Below are positions 1 through 7,909 of a DNA stretch of 64,000 nucleotides, in pieces (positions within the stretch are counted from its first letter, which is position 1; each line of letters begins with the position of its first letter). The position numbers and the translations under genes were made by a program. Below the pieces are notes generated by a model. It saw only the letters and a program-made list of their open reading frames with translations, was not told the DNA's origin and ran no database searches. The DNA is from Branchinecta lynchi (lineage: Eukaryota; Arthropoda; Branchiopoda; Anostraca; Branchinectidae): contig JAKZAP010000014.1 of assembly GCA_023053575.1 (NCBI GenBank), positions 19,308,938 to 19,372,937 on the forward strand, in the 5' to 3' direction.

Positions 1-1
1 A

Positions 2-700
2 AGAGAAAAAATAATAAAGAAGCCCAACTTTAAATCTGAAATAATTTTTAGTGAAAACTTTTCAGTGGCAAGAATGTCGAAGGAAAAGATAAAACTAGAC
101 AAACCAATGTATATCGGCTTTGCTGTATTGGAACTATCCAAGTTATTGATGTATGAATTCCATTATGATTATATGAAGCCTAAATATGGAGATAAAATTG
201 ATTTGTGTTATATGGACACTGATTCTTTCATATATGATATTAGAACTGAAGATTTTTATCAAGATATCAAACAGGATTTGAATGAGAGGTTCGATACATC
301 TGATTATGCGAAAGATAATCCATATGAGTTTCTTAGTGTAAATAAGAAAATGATAGGAATGATGAAAGATGAATTAGGTGGACAGGTTATGACAGAGTTT
401 GTTGGATTACGATCAAAAGTATATGCTTATTTAAAGGACAACCAAGACCCTTCAAAAGATAGCAAAAAACTGAAAGGAATTAAAACCAATATAGTTAAAG
501 ATAAAATTACGATTCAAAACTATAAGGATGTACTGTTTGGTAACACTGAAAACCTTTCTGTGACCCAGTACAACTTAAGATCATACAAGCACAATATGTT
601 TCTAGAAGAACAGAATAAAAAAGCGTTAGATCCTAAGGATGATAAAAGGATAGTAACAAGCGATAAAATACACACTTTACCTTTAGGTTATAAACATTAA
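2..700 (+). CDS. Protein-primed family B DNA polymerase, C-terminal part (Maverick/adintovirus type)
   Basis: The frame is open from base 2 at the left edge to the TAA at 698-700, so the gene starts outside the window; GTG 65 and ATG 74 are internal codons. It encodes the last ~230 residues of a replicative DNA polymerase of the protein-primed B family. The motif YMDTDS (around base 209) is the catalytic motif C, with the two metal-binding aspartates. Further on, FVGLRSKVYAY and the Lys-rich KGIKTNIVK stretch match the thumb-side end seen in Maverick polymerases. It is the leftmost gene of a one-strand cluster whose other members (packaging ATPase, adenain protease, integrase, capsid proteins) are Maverick/adintovirus hallmarks. 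No break is visible in this part. Class confidence is high; whether the whole gene is intact cannot be seen. Confidence 0.88.
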   Translation, partial: REKIIKKPNFKSEIIFSENFSVARMSKEKIKLDKPMYIGFAVLELSKLLMYEFHYDYMKPKYGDKIDLCYMDTDSFIYDIRTEDFYQDIKQDLNERFDTSDYAKDNPYEFLSVNKKMIGMMKDELGGQVMTEFVGLRSKVYAYLKDNQDPSKDSKKLKGIKTNIVKDKITIQNYKDVLFGNTENLSVTQYNLRSYKHNMFLEEQNKKALDPKDDKRIVTSDKIHTLPLGYKH

Positions 701-702
701 AT

Positions 703-1028
703 TCAAGTACCTACTTAAAAAAATCAAGTACCTACTTCAAAACTTCAAGTACCTACTTAAAAAAATCAAGTACCTACTTCAAAACTTCAAGTACCTACTT
801 CAAAACTTCAAGTACCTACTTAAAAAATTCAAGTACCTACTTCAAAACTTCAAGTACCTACTTCAAAACTTCAAGTACCTACTTAAAAAATGCAAGTACC
901 TACTTATAAAAATCAAGTACCCACTTAAAAACTTCAAGTACCTACTTAATAAATTCAAGTACCTACTTCAAAACTTCAAGTACCTACTTAAAAACTTAAT
1001 AAATCCAAGTATATACTTAAAATACTCA
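703..1028. repeat. Array of about fifteen 21-bp repeats with a hyphenated palindrome
   Basis: A 13-bp core CAAGTACCTACTT repeats with an 8-bp AT-rich spacer (mostly CAAAACTT or AAAAAATT), giving an exact 21-bp period. The core contains AAGTA-CC-TACTT, an inverted repeat. Units at the right end decay (AAGTATATACTT, then AAGTAAATCTT). The array fills the gap between polymerase and ATPase genes. Role unknown; binding array, origin or promoter element are possibilities. Confidence 0.9.
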
Positions 1029-1050
1029 AGTAAATCTTATAATGAAAAAT

Positions 1051-1066
1051 TCTTCCTAAATAAATG
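1051..1066 (+). promoter_or_regulatory. ATAAATG start motif of the ATPase gene
   Basis: The start codon is embedded in CCTAAATAAATG. The same ATAAATG context recurs at every intact late-type gene of the element; it resembles the TAAATG initiator of poxvirus late genes. The promoter role is inference. Confidence 0.55.
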
Positions 1067-1740
1067 AATGAAAAGGCTCCAATCAAAGTCTATGATTTTA
1101 GTGAAAAGAACACTTATCAGAATAAGCACGACCTTGCACCTCAGTGGCCATTCAGACTCTTAATTTGTGGTAGTTCTGGAACAGGGAAAACTAACCTTCT
1201 TTTGAATTTAATTTATGAATATCTTTGTTTCAACCGAATATACTTGTATGCAAAAGATCTTGAAGAAGATAAATACCAAGACCTTATAACCAATTTGACT
1301 ACTTTGGAGTCACAATGTAAAACGAATGTTTTAACCGTAAGTAATGACCTTAATGATATTATTGATGTTGATGATCTAGACCCTAAATACCAAAACTGAT
1401 TATCTTTGATGATTTTGTTACTGAAAAAGACCAGAAGAAAATAGAAGACTTATTCATAAGAGGAAGAAAGAAAAATGCCTCAATTGTTTATTTATCACAG
1501 AGCTATCATAAAACCCCAAAGGTGGTAAGACTTCAATGTAATTACTTCGCATTCTTTCAGTGTTCTAATCCAAAAGAAGTAAAATTAATAAGACAAAGCC
1601 ATGTTTCCAGTATAGACAATGAAAAATTTCTCAAACAATTCGAGGCTGCAACCAAGGGCTACGGTTTTTTCTTCATAGATTTAAAAACAAAAGATAAGAC
1701 CCTTAAGTACAGGAAAAACTTTGAAAAATTTACCGGATAA
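1064..1740 (+). pseudogene. A32/FtsK-HerA-type genome packaging ATPase, frameshifted
   Basis: The first part (1064-1399, 111 codons) carries Walker A GSSGTGKT at about residues 35-42. The frame then hits TGA at 1397-1399. One base over, the reading frame continues without stops through Walker B LIIFDDF (from about 1395) and a LSQSYH sensor-like motif to the TAA at 1738-1740. The two halves fit one A32-like packaging ATPase of about 225 residues, the usual size in Mavericks, so a single-base indel near the short A-run at 1390-1396 has split it. The family pumps DNA into capsids. Neighbours are the 21-bp repeat array and the fibre-like gene 17 bp downstream. A sequencing error is a possible alternative to true decay. 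Confidence 0.82.
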
Positions 1741-1744
1741 TTTA

Positions 1745-1759
1745 TTTCTATAATAAATG
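1745..1759 (+). promoter_or_regulatory. ATAAATG start motif of the fibre-like gene
   Basis: TTTCTATAATAAATG ends in the start codon of the next gene, in the 16-bp gap after the ATPase stop. Confidence 0.55.
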
Positions 1760-2491
1760 AATAAATTTGGTAGTGTTGGGAAAAAGGTTAGTAACGAATC
1801 GAATGCAAAGGTAGTTACTGACGAAAACGGTAACATTAACCTACAGGATAGGCGAATTGTTAATTTAGGTGATGCCAAAGCAGATCAGGATGCGATTAGC
1901 CTAAGGTTGATGACTATTATTTTGAATCAGTTTAAAGAACAAATAACTGCAGAACAAGTGCAAGCCAATCAATATTTTAGCGAAGATATTAACAGATTAA
2001 CCTTGGTAGATGATTCTCCTGACAATGCATTGGTAAGGATCAAAGATAAAGGATTATTTGTAAAACAAACAATTCAGGTTACTGATAAAGAACTTGATGC
2101 TGGGAATAAAGTTATCACAAATGTTCAAGATCCTAGAAACAAACATGATGCTGTTAATTTAGGAACGTTAACTACGTATCTTTTAGATTTTGACAAAAAG
2201 CTCGAAAACCAACAAGCCCTTAGCAAAAGTATTGAAACGAAGATTGGCGACCTTAGCAAAAGTATTGACAAAAAGGTTCTTGACCTTAGGAAAAGTATTG
2301 ACAAAAAGCTCGAAAACCAACAAAAAATGAGCAGTATTATTGGTTCAAATGATTTGGACCAAGATCTGCATATCAATGGTATTGAAAGAGCAGTCGTAAA
2401 CATTTTAAAAAGGCTTTTAGAGCAAAAACCTGTTGATCAAGATTTTGTTAAGAAAACAGAAGACTTCATGAAAACTAAACTAAAGAAATAA
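1757..2491 (+). CDS. Fibre-like coiled-coil virion protein
   Basis: An intact 244-residue protein. Two segments (about residues 27-45 and 119-138) follow the pattern N-hydrophobic-x-D-x-R/K-x-hydrophobic-x-N-x-x-x-(P)-x-x-x-x-D-A, as in IVNLGDAKADQDAIS and VQDPRNKHDAVNL; this is the recurring shaft motif of many phage and adenovirus-like fibre proteins. Residues ~145-200 are a coiled coil with tandem 11-residue units built on LSKSIDKK. The short C-terminal domain (residues 200-244) is alpha-helical in appearance. The gene sits between packaging ATPase and core protein, a structural-gene neighbourhood. I infer a trimeric fibre or spike; the exact Maverick orthologue is not recognised and there is no receptor-binding domain I can identify. 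Confidence 0.55.
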   Translation: MNKFGSVGKKVSNESNAKVVTDENGNINLQDRRIVNLGDAKADQDAISLRLMTIILNQFKEQITAEQVQANQYFSEDINRLTLVDDSPDNALVRIKDKGLFVKQTIQVTDKELDAGNKVITNVQDPRNKHDAVNLGTLTTYLLDFDKKLENQQALSKSIETKIGDLSKSIDKKVLDLRKSIDKKLENQQKMSSIIGSNDLDQDLHINGIERAVVNILKRLLEQKPVDQDFVKKTEDFMKTKLKK

Positions 2492-2511
2492 AATTTATAT
2501 GATAAATTAAT

Positions 2512-2524
2512 TTTCTAATAAATG
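2512..2524 (+). promoter_or_regulatory. ATAAATG start motif of the pX-like gene
   Basis: TTTCTAATAAATG ends in the start codon; an AATAAA sits about 30 bp upstream, just after the previous stop. Confidence 0.55.
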
Positions 2525-3088
2525 GTTGAAACATTTGAGTATACAGTTTATTTATCAAAGCTTCAGAAAGGAAAGCTGAAGAAATGTTTTGGTGCTAAAC
2601 AAAAATGTCAGATACGTGTTAGTCACAGTAGACAAAATGAACGAGAACCAGTCAAGTTACTTTTAAGTAAACGACAAATTGATAAAATTGAAACATGTAA
2701 AATGAATAATAAGGGTTGTGATATTGATGTATCATACAAACAGATGAAAGAAGCGATTCAAAAGGGTGGATTACTTCCATTTTTAATACCGTTAGCAATT
2801 ACCCTTGGTAAGGCAGCTTTAACAAGCGGAGCTGCTGCTTTGGGTACATTCGCTGGTAAGAAATTGGTGGATAAGATAACCAACACAGGTGGAGCGCTTA
2901 CACTTCCTGGAACGCAAAAAGTTGTGGGTAATTGTGTACGGGGAAGACCTAAGAAGAAAACCGATGATGTCAACACCGGTGGAGCGCTTACACTTCCAGG
3001 AACACAAAAAGTTGTCGGTCATGGGGTACGTGGAAGGCCTAGGAAGTCAAAAAACGGGGACATCAAAAAAGAAGCAAAAGTAAAGTAG
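2522..3088 (+). CDS. Adenovirus pX-like core protein with two AT-hook motifs
   Basis: An intact 188-residue basic protein. Residues ~80-115 hold a Gly-Gly followed by a long hydrophobic, Ala/Gly-rich segment (GGLLPFLIPLAI...), the hallmark of adenovirus core protein X and its adintovirus relatives. Behind it is an exact 90-bp tandem duplication (2882-2971 and 2972-3061), giving two copies of a 30-residue block that begins NTGGALTLPGTQKVVG and ends in RGRPKKK and RGRPRKS. These Gly-Arg-Pro cores flanked by basic residues are AT-hook-like minor-groove binders, so a DNA-condensing core protein is likely. The N-terminal half (Cys-containing, Lys/Arg-rich) is conserved-looking but not recognised. 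It is followed directly by the protease frame. Confidence 0.65.
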   Translation: MVETFEYTVYLSKLQKGKLKKCFGAKQKCQIRVSHSRQNEREPVKLLLSKRQIDKIETCKMNNKGCDIDVSYKQMKEAIQKGGLLPFLIPLAITLGKAALTSGAAALGTFAGKKLVDKITNTGGALTLPGTQKVVGNCVRGRPKKKTDDVNTGGALTLPGTQKVVGHGVRGRPRKSKNGDIKKEAKVK

Positions 3089-3111
3089 GACCTCTAACCA
3101 ATTTTGATATT

Positions 3112-3444
3112 ATGGATGCATTAGGGGATATACCACAGTTTAGAGGTGTTTTCTCCATAGATACGCTACCCAAACATATAAACGATTCGGAATGTGGTGT
3201 AATCAACTATGACAAACGTGGAATGCCTGAAACACATTGGGTTGCCTATTGTAATCTACCTGAATCCCCCTATGTAGAATTTTTCGATTCTTTCGGTATT
3301 CCTCCAGGAAAAGAAATAGTTAAATATCTAAAAACTTCAAAGAAAAAAATAGCTTATGAAAATCTTGCTGTTCAAAATATAGATGAATTAAACTGTGGTT
3401 TTCACTACATTTCCTACATCCAGCGGAAAATGAAGGGTTGGTAG
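3112..3444 (+). CDS. Adenain/Ulp1-type cysteine protease (virion maturation)
   Basis: From ATG 3112 the frame gives 110 residues, but in-frame codons before it (3088-3111) encode PLTNFDI, the conserved N-terminus of Maverick proteases, with no upstream ATG before the stop at 3040. The native start therefore seems lost, or the protein was made by another route. The catalytic His is in THWVAY, the acidic residue in FFDSFG, and the Gln/Cys pair in VQNIDELNCGFHY, the adenain order His-Asp-Gln-Cys. The C-terminus ends abruptly after KMKGW, shorter than is common, so a stop may have clipped it. It overlaps the tail of the pX-like gene region and lacks the ATAAATG context seen elsewhere. Role in relatives: cleaving capsid precursors. 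Confidence 0.78.
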   Translation: MDALGDIPQFRGVFSIDTLPKHINDSECGVINYDKRGMPETHWVAYCNLPESPYVEFFDSFGIPPGKEIVKYLKTSKKKIAYENLAVQNIDELNCGFHYISYIQRKMKGW

Positions 3445-3464
3445 CTTTTCGTTTAAGAAAATTG

Positions 3465-3479
3465 TTTTCTAATAAACGG
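3465..3479 (+). promoter_or_regulatory. Decayed ATAAATG start motif (ATAAACG)
   Basis: TTTTCTAATAAACGG matches the other gene-start motifs except that the ATG has become ACG. It sits 12 bp upstream of the zinc-ribbon reading frame and suggests the native start was lost by a T-to-C change. Confidence 0.5.
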
Positions 3480-3490
3480 AGATTTATTGT

Positions 3491-3610
3491 ATGAAATGTA
3501 AAAAGAGCACTGACACTGAATCAATGTTTAAGGCAGTGTCACAAAAAAATAATGTTCCAATGCTGAAAGGTAATTGCGTTATCTATGGTTCAATGAAAAA
3601 TCACTTTTAA
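3491..3610 (+). pseudogene. Small zinc-ribbon protein remnant
   Basis: A 39-codon frame starting ATG 3491. The layout, an N-terminal MKCKK, a Lys/Val/Ser middle, then PMLKGNC and a C-terminal F, matches the short zinc-ribbon modules (two CxxC knuckles around LKGxC) that often precede integrase in Maverick-like elements. The zinc ligands are damaged: the second knuckle reads NCVIYG with Tyr in place of the second Cys, and the first knuckle has one Cys. Its 3' end overlaps the integrase frame. With the start motif upstream mutated to ATAAACG, this looks like a decayed gene. Confidence 0.45.
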
Positions 3611-4551
3611 AAAAAAACCTCAACGCAGAAACAGATATTTTAAAGACGTATTATTCTAATTATTCAGGTGTGGATGATATTTACAGAAAATTAAAAGAAA
3701 ATGGTGCTAAGGTTTCCAAGGATAAAATAAAAAATGTGTTGCAAAATGAGAATGTGTATACGTTACACAAACCTTCATATCATAACTTTGAAAGGAGGCG
3801 AGTGTATGTTCACTATGTTGATGAGCAATGGCAAGCTGATTTAGTTGACATGCAGAAATATAAAAAAGCGAATGATAAAGCAAACTACATCTTGACTGTT
3901 ATTGATTGCTTTAGTAAATACGCTTGGTGTGTCCCTTTGAAAGATAAAACGGGTGCTGAAATAATAAAAGCATTCAGTGTTATATTTAAAGAAAGAATTC
4001 CTAAGAAACTACAAACTGATAAAGGTAAAGAATTTGTGATGAGAAATGTTTGAAAAATAACTTTTTTGAAAAATAACGGCATACACTGGTTTGCATCTGA
4101 AAGCGAAGTGAAAGCGCAAATTGTAGAACGATTCAACAGAACGCTAAAAGAAAAGCTATGGAAATATTTCACTCACAATAACACTACTAATTGGATTGAT
4201 ATTTTACCTTTATTTGTGAGTAATTATAATAACTCGTACCACCGTTTAATACAAATGAAACCAGTTGATGCTAGTAAAAAGGTTAATCAGAAAAAGGTTT
4301 TTAATGCTCTGTTTCCTCCAGTAGATGACTTCAAAATCACAGGAAACGTCAAAGTAGGGGATTTAGTCAGAATTAAAAAAGAAAAAAGTATTTTCGATAA
4401 AGGATATTTACCTAATTATACGGATGAAGTATTTCAGATAGCAACCATCAGACCTACCATTCCCATTACTTATGAAATATCTGACAAAAGTGGGGAATTA
4501 ATTCAAGGAGGGTTTTATGAAAAAGAACTTTCAAAATTTATTATGAAATAA
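3574..4551 (+). pseudogene. Retroviral-type DDE integrase, interrupted by one in-frame stop
   Basis: The first part (3574-4053) starts with TTG and no ATG is available before the conserved helix TDILKTYYSNYSG; the start may lie in the overlapping zinc-ribbon frame. The DDE core is clear: first Asp in WQADLVDM, second Asp in LQTDKGKEF, and the third residue, Glu, in VERFNRTLKEKLW downstream. The reading frame is stopped by TGA at 4051-4053 and then continues in the same frame to 4551, through a C-terminal domain with KVGDLVRIKK, an SH3-like or chromo-like beta motif. Just there the sequence TGAAAAATAAC occurs twice, 16 bp apart, so a short tandem duplication is a likely cause. In Mavericks this enzyme joins element ends to host DNA; here it is probably inactive unless the stop is read through. 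Confidence 0.85.
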
Positions 4552-4558
4552 AATTACT

Positions 4559-4570
4559 TGTATATAAATG
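4559..4570 (+). promoter_or_regulatory. ATAAATG start motif of the gene at 4568
   Basis: TGTATATAAATG ends in the start codon, 17 bp after the integrase stop, with AATAAA between. Confidence 0.55.
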
Positions 4571-5389
4571 GATTCAAGACGCTTGAGTGATATTTTATCG
4601 GATATAGTGAAGAATAGAGAAATTCAGAGAAGAAAGGTTCAACAAAATGAGATGGAGAAGGCAGGATTTCGGGAATATGCTTCAGAATTAAACGCTCCAG
4701 TTATTATAGCACACAAAGAAAACACTAAAGATACCATAAAAAAATTACAAGAAAACACTGAAATGATCATAAATAAACTACAGGAAGGTGATGATAGTTC
4801 AAGAATAGGGCTTCTCCAGCTAGGTGAAACGATTCAACCATATCAGCTTCCAGTTTCAGGGGTAGAAATGCAGTCAACCGCTTTAGAAGCATCTCCAACA
4901 AGTATAACAGTTGTTGATCTGAATGAAGGTGTTGATAAAGAGTTATTAAAAGCACTTAATGTGAAATATAGAGATAATCATAGTAGATATCAAGGGGAAT
5001 ATTTTGAGATGCCTCATTTTTATTATGATAACCCAGAGAATATGGAAGATGCTTTGGCTGAATTAACACCGATAAGTCAAAGTTATGGTGGTTTGAAAAG
5101 TAAAAGTAGTTCGAATAAGTATGATAAAATTATTTTATTTATACAAGACTATAAGGATAGATTAAAAAAAATTCAATCTAGTATACCCTTTATGAAACAA
5201 CAAGGAACTGGGATATTTATGAATTGTGATGAAATGATTTCAAAACTATACACTTTGATAGGTAGCAGAGTAAACGGAAATACATCTGATGAGGTGAGAA
5301 ATGAAGCTATTGATATTTTGGATTCGTTAATGCGAAATAAATTTCTTACGAAGAGATATTACAATTCAATATATAAAAAATATTTCTAA
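4568..5389 (+). CDS. Conserved Maverick/adintovirus virion-type protein, function unknown
   Basis: An intact 273-residue protein. It begins with a charged helical region (residues 1-75, Arg/Lys/Glu-rich, likely coiled coil), a linker, a middle segment around GEYFEMPHFYY, and a C-terminal helical domain with GTGIFMNCDEM, a SRVNGNTSDEVRNEA loop and a final KFLTKRYYNSIYKKYF. The C-terminal pattern (GxG, then a leucine/isoleucine repeat, a Gly-Asn turn and a final Tyr-rich helix) recurs in uncharacterised proteins encoded next to PY and capsid genes in such elements. I do not know its job; the position directly before PY (3-bp gap) favours a virion or morphogenesis role. Confidence 0.6.
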   Translation: MDSRRLSDILSDIVKNREIQRRKVQQNEMEKAGFREYASELNAPVIIAHKENTKDTIKKLQENTEMIINKLQEGDDSSRIGLLQLGETIQPYQLPVSGVEMQSTALEASPTSITVVDLNEGVDKELLKALNVKYRDNHSRYQGEYFEMPHFYYDNPENMEDALAELTPISQSYGGLKSKSSSNKYDKIILFIQDYKDRLKKIQSSIPFMKQQGTGIFMNCDEMISKLYTLIGSRVNGNTSDEVRNEAIDILDSLMRNKFLTKRYYNSIYKKYF

Positions 5390-5395
5390 TAAATG
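5385..5395 (+). promoter_or_regulatory. ATAAATG start motif of the PY gene
   Basis: TTCTAATAAATG overlaps the stop codon (TAA 5387-5389) of the upstream gene and the ATG of PY, an extremely tight junction. Confidence 0.55.
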
Positions 5396-6127
5396 GTGTT
5401 GTTAAACATTGAAGGTAATGAAAGTATCATTGATATAACATTTAGTCAACCAATCGAATTGAATCGTAATTGGGGTTATGAAATAGGTTTGAATCAGTGT
5501 ACTTTGTGGTATTCATGGCATAATATAAGTGATAAATTTGGAAATAATACATTTCAATACAGGAAAGATGAAGATAATAATGCAACAGAATGGATGAATG
5601 TTATTATTCCTAATGGGATGTATAACGATGATTGTTTGAATTATTTTTTGTGTCAGTATTTTGATACCCCAAAAGATAAATGTCCTATTGTAATTTCATC
5701 AAATCCAGCATCTATGAGATTTGTCATCATATTACAAGAAAAATACATGTTTAGATTTAATAGTGACTTGTGTCAGATTTTAGGATTTGATAAGGATAGT
5801 GAGATATCTAAGAAAATCAATGAAGGTACAAAGCTTCCGAATATAACAAGAAGCGTTGATAAAATTCAAATTCACTGCTCTCTTGTAAACAGTTCTATCG
5901 TAAACAAAAGTAAATCAGATGTCATTTGGACATTTGTTCCGAATACAGAACCGGGTTGTCAAATTGTTGAGAATCCTAGACAACTCATTTATCTTCCGAA
6001 AGACTTTATCAATACGAAAGACTTTATTTACTCCTTGAGAATGACAATTACTGATCAGTTGGGAAGACCTATCGATTTGAATGGTGATAACGTTGGATAC
6101 GTGCTGCATTTAAGAAAAGCTTATTGA
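5393..6127 (+). CDS. PY-like minor capsid (penton-type) protein
   Basis: An intact 244-residue, beta-rich protein matching the Maverick PY/penton pattern: N-terminal NWGYEIGLNQCTLWYSWHNI, a middle PNGMYNDDCLNYFL, the LGF at about residue 127, IQIHCSLVNSSIVN, a FVPNTEPG turn with RQLIYLPKDF, and the C-terminal TDQLGRPIDLNGDNVGYVLHLR. This single jelly-roll protein forms capsid vertices in the family. It starts 3 bp after the previous stop and is followed 28 bp later by the small pVI-like gene and then the major capsid gene, the standard capsid module. No break seen. Confidence 0.82.
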   Translation: MVLLNIEGNESIIDITFSQPIELNRNWGYEIGLNQCTLWYSWHNISDKFGNNTFQYRKDEDNNATEWMNVIIPNGMYNDDCLNYFLCQYFDTPKDKCPIVISSNPASMRFVIILQEKYMFRFNSDLCQILGFDKDSEISKKINEGTKLPNITRSVDKIQIHCSLVNSSIVNKSKSDVIWTFVPNTEPGCQIVENPRQLIYLPKDFINTKDFIYSLRMTITDQLGRPIDLNGDNVGYVLHLRKAY

Positions 6128-6146
6128 TTAGTGAAATAAAATTATT

Positions 6147-6158
6147 TACCTATAAATG
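6147..6158 (+). promoter_or_regulatory. ATAAATG start motif of the pVI-like gene
   Basis: TACCTATAAATG ends in the start codon, with AATAAAATTA about 15 bp upstream. Confidence 0.5.
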
Positions 6159-6512
6159 TTGATTAATAATAAGCGATTACTTTATAAAAAGCAGTATGGA
6201 AGTGGAATCGGTAGTGTATTCAAAAACATTGTTAATTCCCAGTTATTTCAAACGTCAGCAAAACAAATAAAAGATGGGGCTATGTCAATGTATAATAATA
6301 TTATTAAACCGAGCTTTGAGTTGTTGAAAAACAGAGCAATAGAATATGGGAAAGATCTGATCAATGTAAACAAGAAGGAACTCATTGATGTAATTGGAAA
6401 CAAAAAATCGATGAAGGATCTTATCGGTACAAATAAAAGGATTTTAAACCAAAGAAGTCAGGACTTGATCAAAACGTTAATGACTGGCAATGGATTAAAG
6501 ATTCTGAAATAA
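6156..6512 (+). CDS. Small pVI-like virion protein
   Basis: An intact 118-residue basic protein between the PY and major capsid genes. It begins with a short basic leader and YGSGIGSVFKNIVNS, a Gly-rich amphipathic helix like the N-terminus of adenovirus pVI-type cement/lytic proteins in adintoviruses. The rest is amphipathic helix rich in Lys, Asn and Ile, ending in a GNGLKILK tail. Position and size fit the short gene usually found in this slot. The homology is too weak by eye for certainty. Confidence 0.55.
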   Translation: MLINNKRLLYKKQYGSGIGSVFKNIVNSQLFQTSAKQIKDGAMSMYNNIIKPSFELLKNRAIEYGKDLINVNKKELIDVIGNKKSMKDLIGTNKRILNQRSQDLIKTLMTGNGLKILK

Positions 6513-6532
6513 GTTTTATTTAATAATTTCTT

Positions 6533-6545
6533 TCTTATATAAATG
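6533..6545 (+). promoter_or_regulatory. ATAAATG start motif of the major capsid gene
   Basis: CTTATATAAATG, in a 30-bp gap that also holds TTTATTTAATAA. Confidence 0.55.
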
Positions 6546-7832
6546 GCAGTAAATAAAGTTATCAGTCCGCAATGGAACATTTTTGATGAACCGCTTGTGG
6601 ATGAAACAGTGGTTAAATATGAATTTAAAGAAATTCGAGAAACAGATGTGAATGTATCTAATAAATCAGAGTTTGAATTCTTAACAAAGAAATTAGATTC
6701 TTGGTTTTATCCAAGTGAAAGTTATCTTGATGTCAGTGTAAGAATAGTAAACGAAGATGGGACTCCTATAGCTGCAACCGATGTTGCTACTTTAACGAAT
6801 AATGGATTTAATTTATTCAGTACCGCTGAGTATGTAATAAACGATGAATCGGTTGAAAAAATTAATCATGTTGGTATTACAACTACCGTTACAAAGTTGA
6901 TTGAATACTCTGATGATTATTCTAGAAGTGCTGCAAGAAATCATTTCTGGTATAAAGATTATAATCAAGGGAAAGAAATCAATCCTGTAATTGCTTCGTT
7001 TACTGCAGGGGCTGCAGCAGTCAGGTTGACCAATAATGATAATTATAATAAAGGATTTGAAAAAAGATATAACAGAACAAAGAGCAGTAAATTAGTAAAT
7101 ATGTATTTACCATTATCAGAACTGTTTGGATTTTTGAAAGGAAACAAACGATTCTTCAGAGGTGCATCGCATAAAATATTTCTAAGAAGAAATGATGATA
7201 ACAACATGATTATAAGAAATAGAAATACTAATTTGAAAGTGGTCATCGAGTATGTATCCTGGAAAATCCCTATTGTAGCTCCTAGTTTCGAAATGATGAG
7301 TCAATTAGAAAAGGGATTGGCAAAGGACAGAAAGCATAATCTGATGTGGGAAGCATGTAATAGTTATAAAAGCGATGTTAGTCAGAATAAGGAACACACT
7401 TGGAAAGTTATATCTGAGAGAAACAATCCAACAAAAGTAGTTGTGATGCTACAGAAAAATGAAAAGCATAACAATCAATTAATGAATAATCTGGTGTTTG
7501 ATCATATGAATTTAACAGACATAGAACTTAGAATTAATGGGGATAAATATCCTGAAGAACCACTTAAATGTGATTTTAGCGATGATAAATGTAAATACCC
7601 AAATCTTTACAATAGGTTCATACATTTGGGTTATAAACAATTAGCATTTGATACTGGTAGTGTTGTTAGTATAGAAGAATTTAAAGAAGTATACCCACTA
7701 TTCTGTTTCGATGTTTCTAAACACGAGTCAAATATTTATAATGGAACAACTGCTGATATTGAAATAAGTTTAACGTTGAAAGATAATCAACCCGTACCAT
7801 ATAATGTTTACTGTGTTATATATTATGAATGA
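6543..7832 (+). CDS. Major capsid protein, double jelly-roll (hexon-like)
   Basis: An intact 429-residue beta-rich protein at the capsid-gene position. Features typical of Maverick/adintovirus major capsid proteins are the SYLDVSVRIVNEDG strand near residue 60, the LFSTAEYVIND edge strand, ARNHFWYKD with the following insertion, LVNMYLPLSELFGFL, the HKIFLRRN strand, and the C-terminal GTTADIEISLTLKDNQ and VYCVIYYE. Two such jelly rolls per chain form pseudo-hexagonal capsomers in the family. Length is on the short side for Mavericks but acceptable for adintovirus-like elements. No stop or frameshift is visible, so the capsid gene is better preserved than the ATPase and integrase. Confidence 0.8.
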   Translation: MAVNKVISPQWNIFDEPLVDETVVKYEFKEIRETDVNVSNKSEFEFLTKKLDSWFYPSESYLDVSVRIVNEDGTPIAATDVATLTNNGFNLFSTAEYVINDESVEKINHVGITTTVTKLIEYSDDYSRSAARNHFWYKDYNQGKEINPVIASFTAGAAAVRLTNNDNYNKGFEKRYNRTKSSKLVNMYLPLSELFGFLKGNKRFFRGASHKIFLRRNDDNNMIIRNRNTNLKVVIEYVSWKIPIVAPSFEMMSQLEKGLAKDRKHNLMWEACNSYKSDVSQNKEHTWKVISERNNPTKVVVMLQKNEKHNNQLMNNLVFDHMNLTDIELRINGDKYPEEPLKCDFSDDKCKYPNLYNRFIHLGYKQLAFDTGSVVSIEEFKEVYPLFCFDVSKHESNIYNGTTADIEISLTLKDNQPVPYNVYCVIYYE

Positions 7833-7909
7833 AAAGCTACATTAGATATTATCAATAAAAATATGTATGTGAGTTTGTGAGCCTGGATTTTTATTTAATA
7901 AAATCATCC

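Noticed and set aside
703..1028. CRISPR-like array of repeats and spacers
   Set aside because: The period is 21 bp, spacers are 8 bp and nearly identical, and the context is a eukaryotic endogenous element.
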